This document shows, piece after piece, positions 7,101 to 10,796 of a stretch of DNA of 10,796 nt. The stretch spans positions 1-10,796 of the forward strand of contig JBGPBY010000241.1 of NCBI GenBank assembly GCA_041481485.1, in the 5' to 3' direction. The translations under genes and the position numbers were made by a program. The notes beneath the pieces were generated by a model. That model saw only the letters and a list, made by a program, of their open reading frames with translations. It was not told where the DNA came from and made no database searches. Position 1 is the stretch's first letter, and every line of letters begins with the position of its first letter. Source of the DNA: JBGPBY01 sp041481485. GTDB taxonomy: Bacteria > Acidobacteriota > Terriglobia > 20CM-2-55-15.

Positions 7101-7587
7101 AGGTGAACCGGGACTGCTGCTGGTCCGCGGTCCGAACGTGATGAAGGGCTACCTGGGCCGTCCGGCGGAAACCGCGAAAGTACTGCGCGACGGCTGGTAC
7201 GTGACTGGCGATATCGCCGCAATCGATGCGGACGGATTTGTCGAAATCACCGATCGACTCAGCCGGTTCAGCAAGATTGGCGGTGAAATGGTGCCGCACA
7301 TCAAAGTCGAAGAGAAACTGCACGAGCTGGCCGAATCCGCCGAACAGGTTTTTGCGGTAACCAGCGGGCCGGATGAAAAAAAGGGTGAACGCCTGCTGGT
7401 GCTGCACACGCTGCCCGATGATCTTCTGTCACCATGCCTCGCCCGGCTCGGAGACATCGACTTGCCCAATCTCTGGATCCCTCGCCCGTCCGCGTTCTTT
7501 AAAGTAGACGCGCTGCCGGTACTCGGCACCGGCAAACTGGATCTGCGAAAGATCCGTGAGCTTGCTCTCGAGAGAAGTACTTTGTAA
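4192..7587 (+). CDS. LplT-PlsC-acyl-ACP synthetase fusion (Aas-type lysophospholipid recycling protein)
   Basis: The protein is 1131 residues with three modules. Residues 1 to about 400 are a 12-helix major facilitator domain of LplT type, with QFQESFSDNAYRW near the start and the loop motif GGYLADRYSK at 69-78. Residues about 405-625 are a PlsC-like acyltransferase with the HX4D catalytic pair His439/Asp444 in NHLSFID, and FAEGQITR with Glu513. Residues about 630-1131 are an AMP-binding synthetase with P-loop SSGSTGEPKG (779-788), YGCTEC (917-922), TGD (1005-1007) and the catalytic Lys1115 in GTGKLD. All key residues are present. In E. coli the roles are split between LplT, which flips lysophospholipids inward, and Aas, which activates a fatty acid on ACP and re-acylates 2-acyl-glycerophosphoethanolamine. 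The fusion implies direct transfer at the inner membrane. E. coli lplT and aas form an operon, and fused versions occur in other bacteria. Exact lipid specificity is inferred. Confidence 0.92.
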   Translation: MIEQTIQNWRKGFWSLFATQFQESFSDNAYRWLMVTLITTTMASERHNVLVFAVTTLFSLPFILFSMVGGYLADRYSKRAVLMGTKVAEMGIMGLALLGLAIQSLPILLCALFMRSTQSAIFSPSKYGLLPELLPEDRLSWGNGVIELGTFAAIICGTVAGLMYTSLGRPIWSGVALLALTLVGLLAASGIRRVPAAAPGKPFRINAFSDLMEQIRIIRLDRSLVLAILGNTYFWFLAVLLQSNIVFYSEKVLGATKLQEGGLQTALALGIGFGSFAAGYLSRGKIAVNLIPAGALGMSIFGFALAVPSLGYMGVLILLAAIGGASGFFVVPINAIIQHSPRSDQKGGVIAAASLLSWAGILTGGAVYYLLGLIHVSAPSIFLVGGILTLAATFYTLYLMPDALFRMLLWLVVHTMYRMRVEGLENIPEKSGALLVSNHLSFIDALVLMASTDRPIRFLVFKTFYDHPLIHPFVKMGRAIPISSELRPREMIRSLRAAGDAVASGEIVCIFAEGQITRIGALLPFRRGLEFIIKGVDAPIIPVHLGGVWGSIFSYESGKFFWKLPKRLLQPVTVSYGKPMPSTSTAFEVRQAVEELQTESYRLQKGYMRPLHRSFIRTARSHRFRMAMADADKRVRFGSALTRMNFLARRLKPIWKDQEMVGILLPPSIAGALVNFAALSLGKIPVNLNYTLTSEGIASCAQQCKIQTVISSKAFCERVRVEIPGKPVMLEELTRNPRAGERIGALLLSWFMPAALIERFLRGNARKTRLDDVATVIFSSGSTGEPKGVMLTHYNIGSNVEQLSQCFGFGRTDRILGVLPFFHSFGFTGTMALPLIAGAGVAYHPNPLDSRAIGALVSQHAVTFLLSTPTFLQAYTRRCSPEQFGSIRLVMVGAEKLQERTAVAFQDKFGIRPLEAYGCTECSPAVTVNTNDFRAAGFRQTGSKRGKIGHALPGVSVRIVDPDTFHPKPVGEPGLLLVRGPNVMKGYLGRPAETAKVLRDGWYVTGDIAAIDADGFVEITDRLSRFSKIGGEMVPHIKVEEKLHELAESAEQVFAVTSGPDEKKGERLLVLHTLPDDLLSPCLARLGDIDLPNLWIPRPSAFFKVDALPVLGTGKLDLRKIRELALERSTL

Positions 7588-7611
7588 GGACAGGGCGCAT
7601 GCGGCTATACT
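7582..7611 (+). promoter_or_regulatory. Candidate promoter for the Gly-rich secreted protein gene
   Basis: TTGTAA at 7582-7587 (4 of 6 to the -35 consensus), an 18-base spacer and TATACT at 7606-7611 (5 of 6 to the -10 consensus) lie over the end of the preceding gene, leaving a leader of about 50 bases before the ATG at 7668. This would let the small gene be expressed independently of the large fusion gene. Confidence 0.4.
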
Positions 7612-7667
7612 TCCGACGCTTCATTCATTAACCCATGCAATTCAACTAAATCAATTAAGGAGCCTCT

Positions 7668-8228
7668 ATGAAAAGGATCGTTCTGTTGAGTTTTGTTTTG
7701 ATTCTGGCATTTGCCGTGGTGATCGCGGCACAGGGCCAGGGCGGCGGCGCAGCGGGCGCGGGTGGCGGTCGTGGCGGCGGACAAGGTGGTGCTGGTGGTC
7801 GCGGCGGTGGACAGGGCGGTGGACGCGGAGCCGGAGTACCTGCCGCACCTGCGCCATTGCAGGCAGTAGCCGATGCGATTGCAGCCGCAATCAACAAGCA
7901 GGACGCGGCAGCGCTGACCAAAATGCTGGCAATGGATGCACCGTATCTCGACGAAGACGGCCACGCGATTCCAGCCACTGTGTGGGTCATGCGGCTGACC
8001 ACGGGAACCCCAGCGAAAACGTTTGCGATTGCGATGAATTCTTCGCATGGGGCAATGCTCGACGACAACAGCGCGTGGCTTTCCTTCAACTACACGCTGA
8101 CTGAGGGTACGCCCTCAAAGAACTTGACGGGCACCGCCAGTTTTGCGCTGAAGAAATCCGGCGCCGACTGGACGATTGCGATGATTCATGGCGCGCTGAC
8201 TCAGCACGTCGCCGGACTCACGCAGTAG
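7668..8228 (+). CDS. Secreted Gly-rich protein with NTF2/SnoaL-like domain
   Basis: The protein is 186 residues. AAGGAG five bases before the ATG supports the start. Residues 1-21 are a Sec signal peptide (MKR, then a hydrophobic core) with probable cleavage near VIAA|Q, so the product is periplasmic or exported. Residues 24-57 are a low-complexity linker of GGGRGGGQGG-type repeats, followed by a Pro/Ala hinge. Residues about 64-180 have the size and pattern of a small NTF2-like fold (DUF4440/SnoaL type): a first helix LQAVADAIAAAINKQDAAALTKML, a short acidic turn, and C-terminal strands ending in DWTIAMIHGAL. Members of this fold often bind small ligands or serve as non-catalytic modules. 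No catalytic residues can be assigned and the function is unknown. A long hairpin element starts six bases after its stop codon. Confidence 0.82.
   Translation: MKRIVLLSFVLILAFAVVIAAQGQGGGAAGAGGGRGGGQGGAGGRGGGQGGGRGAGVPAAPAPLQAVADAIAAAINKQDAAALTKMLAMDAPYLDEDGHAIPATVWVMRLTTGTPAKTFAIAMNSSHGAMLDDNSAWLSFNYTLTEGTPSKNLTGTASFALKKSGADWTIAMIHGALTQHVAGLTQ
7737..7838 (+). repeat. In-gene Gly/Arg/Gln repeat tract
   Basis: This segment encodes the Gly-rich linker (residues 24-57). The GGRGGGQGG unit appears twice in direct succession, encoded by similar but not identical DNA (CGTGGCGGCGGACAAGG and CGCGGCGGTGGACAGGG). The synonymous differences suggest an old duplication kept by selection on the protein rather than recent slippage. 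Confidence 0.6.
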
Positions 8229-8234
8229 ACCGGA

Positions 8235-8420
8235 CTGTGGGCGCGGTCTATGAAGGTGTGAAGAAATACTCAATATTCAATTCTCAATTCTCATCGGCGG
8301 TGGCGCTTCGCGCAATAATTTCTTTAATATGCCGCGCGAAAGCGCATCCACAAATGACAATTGAGAATTGAATATTGAATATTGAGTATTTCTTCACGCC
8401 TTCATAGTCCGCGACCACAG
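8235..8420. repeat. Long hairpin element, copy 2
   Basis: The outer stem pairs CTGTGGGCGCGGTCTATGAAGG (from 8235) with the reverse complement of the segment ending at 8420, with two mismatches, and continues through GTGAAGAAATA into AT-rich heptads. The left arm has four 7-bp units (TACTCAA, TATTCAA, TTCTCAA, TTCTCAT at 8267-8294). The right arm, read as reverse complement of 8354-8388, has five, with TATTCAA doubled. The central segment 8291-8316 is identical to 3962-3987 in copy 1, and the right inner part is a diverged homologue of copy 1. The element starts six bases after the stop codon of the Gly-rich protein gene. No T-run follows the outer stem. Confidence 0.85.
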
Positions 8421-8535
8421 CCGCTGAACCCGCCGACATGTAAAATATCTGTTAAAATTCCCACGTTCTCTCTCCATTCGTAACCTTTCGAGGTCGCCCG
8501 TCGTCTATAGGTTTTTAATGGTCTGAAAGTTCTTC
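8421..8535 (+). other. Leader region before the PabAB gene
   Basis: This gene-free spacer is AT-richer than its surroundings. TAAAAT hexamers at 8441-8446 and 8453-8458 and TATAGG at 8506-8511 could be -10 elements, but none has a good -35 partner, so I make no promoter call. No clear Shine-Dalgarno sequence precedes the ATG at 8536. Confidence 0.4.
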
Positions 8536-10620
8536 ATGAAGACCCTGATTGTCGACAACTACGATTCCTTCACATTTAATCTTTTCCAACTCGTGGCGGA
8601 AATCAGCGGCGACGCCCCCATTGTCGTTCGCAACGATCAGCTGACCTGGAACGAGCTTCAGGCACTCGAGATCGACAGCATCATTCTCTCCCCTGGCCCC
8701 GGCCGTCCCGACAACGAGCGGGATTTTGGAATTTGCCGCCAGATTATCCTTCGTTCGACTCTCCCGGTACTTGGGGTCTGCCTTGGCTTTCAAGGTATCG
8801 CGCACTATTTCGGCGGCGAAGTTGGCCGCGCATCGGAACCGGTGCATGGCCGCACCAGCCGCATTTTTCATAACGAAAGCGGGCTATTCGCGGGAATTCC
8901 CCAGGGCTTCTCGGCGGTCCGCTACCATTCGCTGGCGGTGCGTCAGCCGATACCGTCGGTTCTTCGCCCCACGGCATGGACAAGCGACGAAGTGCCCATG
9001 GCGCTCGAACACGTCGAACGGCCGCTATGGGGCGTGCAGTTTCATCCGGAATCGATAGCGACGGAATATGGCGCGAAACTCATTGAGAATTTCCGGCGTC
9101 TTGCCCGGCGGCGGCTTTCGTATGTGGATTCTTCACCGGATATTCACCGTCCTGAAACGAATATTAAAGCGCGGCAGACACCAGAGGTTCATTCCGAATC
9201 TCCATGGAAAGTGTTTTCGCGAAAACTGCAGGATTGCCTTCCGAGTGAAGCGGCATTCTGCTCGCTATACAGCAACGCCAATCCCACATTCTGGCTGGAC
9301 TCTCCGGAAAACAGTTCCGGACGATTCTCGTTTATGGGATGCGCCGATGGGCCCAACAGTTATTGGCTGGCGTATTCGACCGCGGAGCACCAACTGGAAG
9401 TACACACAGCCGGCAAAACCGAAATCCGGAATGTTTCGTTGTTTGAATTCCTGAAGGCCGAACTGAAGCGCCGGCGATGCGACTCCCCGGAACTGCCATT
9501 CGATTTCAAGGGCGGTTTCGCCGGCTACCTCGGTTACGAACTGAAGGCGGAGTGCGGCGGTCAGGCCGCGCATCAGTCACCGCATCCGGATGCGTGTTTG
9601 ATTTTTGTCGATCGACTGGTGGCGTTTGATCACCGGGAAGATACGGCCTATCTCGTATATGCAGGCCCGCGGGACTGTGAGGACCTTGCCAACCAATGGT
9701 TCGATGAAATGGAACGGCGCATCGAATCCGGAATCTCTCCGCCGTCCCCGCCAGTCCAATGGCCGGACGAAGTGAGATTCCGCAACGAGCAGAATCATGG
9801 GGAATACCTGGACAGCATCCGGCAGTGTATCGACTGGATTCGCGAGGGAGAGAGTTACGAAATCTGTTTGACCAATCGCATGAGAGCGGACGTCAATCTC
9901 TGCCCTCTGGTCTATTACCGTTCGCTTCGGCGTTCGAATCCGGCGCCGAATGCGGCGTTCCTGCGATTTCCGCAGGTGACCGTGGCCTGTTCGTCGCCGG
10001 AGCGATTTCTGAAAATCGATCCTGAAGGAAATGTCGAATCGCGACCGATCAAGGGAACGATGCGGCGCACGGCCAATCGGATAGATGACCGCAGACTTCG
10101 CGAATCGCTGCGCACGGATGTGAAGACGCGGTCGGAGAATCTGATGATTGTGGATTTGCTGCGCAATGATCTCGGACGCGTCTGCGAAGTGGGAAGCGTG
10201 CATGTTCCGCAAATGATGGAAGTGGAGACATACACCAATCTGCACCAGCTGGTGAGCACGGTAAGGGGGCAACTGCGTCCGGATATGACCGCAATCGACT
10301 GCGTTCAAAGTGCATTTCCCGGCGGCTCGATGACGGGAGCGCCGAAAATCCGCACGATGGAGTTGATCGATCGGGTGGAAAGGTCCGCGCGCGGCGTCTA
10401 TTCAGGGGCCATCGGCTTCCTGGGTTTGAACGGATCGGCGGATCTCAACATCGTGATTCGGACAGCGGTATTTTCCGATCAGAGTGTGTCGATCGGAGTA
10501 GGCGGCGCAGTGGTCGCGTTGTCGGATCCACAGTCGGAGTTCGACGAGTCCATATTAAAAGGCAGAGCGCTCGTCGATGCGTTCCGTCCATTGATGACGG
10601 GAAAAGTTTCGAGCTATTGA
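8536..10620 (+). CDS. pabAB: Fused aminodeoxychorismate synthase (PabA-PabB)
   Basis: The protein is 694 residues. Residues 1 to about 190 are a class I glutamine amidotransferase (PabA) that releases ammonia from glutamine: MKTLIVDNYDSFTFN, SPGPGRP, nucleophile Cys82 in GVCLGFQ, and His170/Glu172 in FHPES. After a linker of about 30 residues comes the chorismate-binding PabB part, with RPIKGT (Lys506), ENLMIVDLLRNDLGR (535-548) and FPGGSMTGAPK (594-604). The Lys in PIKGT is the catalytic nucleophile typical of PabB; anthranilate synthase TrpE has Ala there. This favours 4-amino-4-deoxychorismate (folate pathway) over anthranilate. The PabA-PabB order matches fused enzymes of actinobacteria, fungi and plants. 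All catalytic motifs are intact. No pabC lyase gene is in the window, and repeats follow directly downstream, so the gene is probably monocistronic or the end of its unit. Confidence 0.93.
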   Translation: MKTLIVDNYDSFTFNLFQLVAEISGDAPIVVRNDQLTWNELQALEIDSIILSPGPGRPDNERDFGICRQIILRSTLPVLGVCLGFQGIAHYFGGEVGRASEPVHGRTSRIFHNESGLFAGIPQGFSAVRYHSLAVRQPIPSVLRPTAWTSDEVPMALEHVERPLWGVQFHPESIATEYGAKLIENFRRLARRRLSYVDSSPDIHRPETNIKARQTPEVHSESPWKVFSRKLQDCLPSEAAFCSLYSNANPTFWLDSPENSSGRFSFMGCADGPNSYWLAYSTAEHQLEVHTAGKTEIRNVSLFEFLKAELKRRRCDSPELPFDFKGGFAGYLGYELKAECGGQAAHQSPHPDACLIFVDRLVAFDHREDTAYLVYAGPRDCEDLANQWFDEMERRIESGISPPSPPVQWPDEVRFRNEQNHGEYLDSIRQCIDWIREGESYEICLTNRMRADVNLCPLVYYRSLRRSNPAPNAAFLRFPQVTVACSSPERFLKIDPEGNVESRPIKGTMRRTANRIDDRRLRESLRTDVKTRSENLMIVDLLRNDLGRVCEVGSVHVPQMMEVETYTNLHQLVSTVRGQLRPDMTAIDCVQSAFPGGSMTGAPKIRTMELIDRVERSARGVYSGAIGFLGLNGSADLNIVIRTAVFSDQSVSIGVGGAVVALSDPQSEFDESILKGRALVDAFRPLMTGKVSSY

Positions 10621-10629
10621 TTTCCTGAT

Positions 10630-10719
10630 CTGCCGCCGCTCCGCGGCTCAAAGCGCTTGGGGAGTTGCATCCCACCGGCTCACGCCGGTGGCTAAAGGAC
10701 TGCCGCCGCGCCGCGGCGG
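10630..10719. repeat. Right cluster of REP-like short palindromes
   Basis: Ten bases after the PabAB stop codon the same units as at the left end appear in the order B (10630-10652), A (10672-10691) and B variant (10700-10719). The A unit is identical over its 20 bases to that at 81-100. The A and B orientation is also the same as at 81-132. No gene is visible here. Confidence 0.75.
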
Positions 10720-10732
10720 AAAAATTCAATGC

Positions 10733-10773
10733 CACCCGCGGGGCGGCGGCAGGTTGCTAGCCCCCCGCGGGTG
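10733..10773. repeat. GC-rich inverted repeat at the window end
   Basis: CACCCGCGGGG (10733-10743) and CCCCGCGGGTG (10763-10773) are perfect 11-bp arms around a 19-base loop. A further run of G follows, then A-rich DNA. No T-run follows on the plus strand, so it is not a standard terminator of the PabAB gene. It probably belongs to a third class of dispersed palindrome. Confidence 0.6.
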
Positions 10774-10796
10774 CCGGGGGGAAAAAATAACCCAGA

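Noticed and set aside
7737..7838. Possible CRISPR-like or tandem-repeat array
   Set aside because: The repetition is a Gly-rich coding tract in a frame with signal peptide and folded domain; there are no regular repeats with unique spacers.
8496..8515. GCCCGTCGTCTATAGG resembles the 5' part of a tRNA-Glu
   Set aside because: No anticodon arm, T-arm or matching acceptor strand follows; the PabAB coding sequence begins within 25 bases.
9577..10308. 243-codon open frame opposite the PabB part
   Set aside because: It is the antisense shadow of an intact chorismate-binding domain, with no ribosome binding site and no recognisable fold.

Overview
The window looks like a chromosomal, accessory-type stretch of a moderately GC-rich, free-living Gram-negative bacterium. 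The style suggests Acidobacteriota (Solibacter/Bryobacter-like). Reasons are a Tat-exported sugar-phosphate-isomerase-like protein, intergenic spaces filled with short GC-rich palindromes of the CCACCGGC..GCCGGTGG type, and single-polypeptide fusions of enzymes that are separate proteins in Enterobacteria. This placement is inference; no rRNA or other phylogenetic marker is present.

Layout, left to right. Positions 1-229 are non-coding and hold a cluster of REP-like palindromes followed by a hairpin that abuts the stop codon of the first gene. A Tat-signal TIM-barrel protein (minus, 230-1084) is divergent from a small five-helix membrane protein (plus, 1152-1616). That protein converges on a radical SAM protein with a C-terminal cysteine cluster (minus, 1628-2896). 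Upstream of the radical SAM gene on the same strand is a GntR-type regulator with an atypical effector domain (2991-3911), probably in one transcription unit with it. The divergent space 3912-4191 holds a 147-bp near-perfect hairpin and a 24-bp palindrome that could be the GntR operator. Rightward from there runs a 1131-residue fusion of an LplT-like lysophospholipid transporter, a PlsC-type acyltransferase and an acyl-ACP synthetase (4192-7587). Next are a secreted Gly-rich protein with an NTF2-like domain (7668-8228), a second long hairpin (8235-8420), and a fused PabA-PabB aminodeoxychorismate synthase (8536-10620). The window ends in more REP-like palindromes (10630-10773).

Functional picture. 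The transporter/acyltransferase/synthetase fusion can, by family knowledge, recover lysophospholipids by flipping them inward and re-acylating them. PabAB makes 4-amino-4-deoxychorismate for folate. The GntR-radical SAM pair looks like a regulated single-enzyme unit with unknown substrate. These genes do not form one obvious pathway.

The most unusual content is non-coding. Two long hairpins (3923-4069 and 8235-8420) share a 26-nt identical core segment, but their long arms differ from copy to copy while staying self-complementary, and the arms are built of imperfect 7-bp repeats. A degenerate relative at 148-229 shares 21 of 22 bases with one end of the second hairpin. The copies at 148-229 and 8235-8420 both begin 0-6 bases after a stop codon, in the same orientation relative to the gene.
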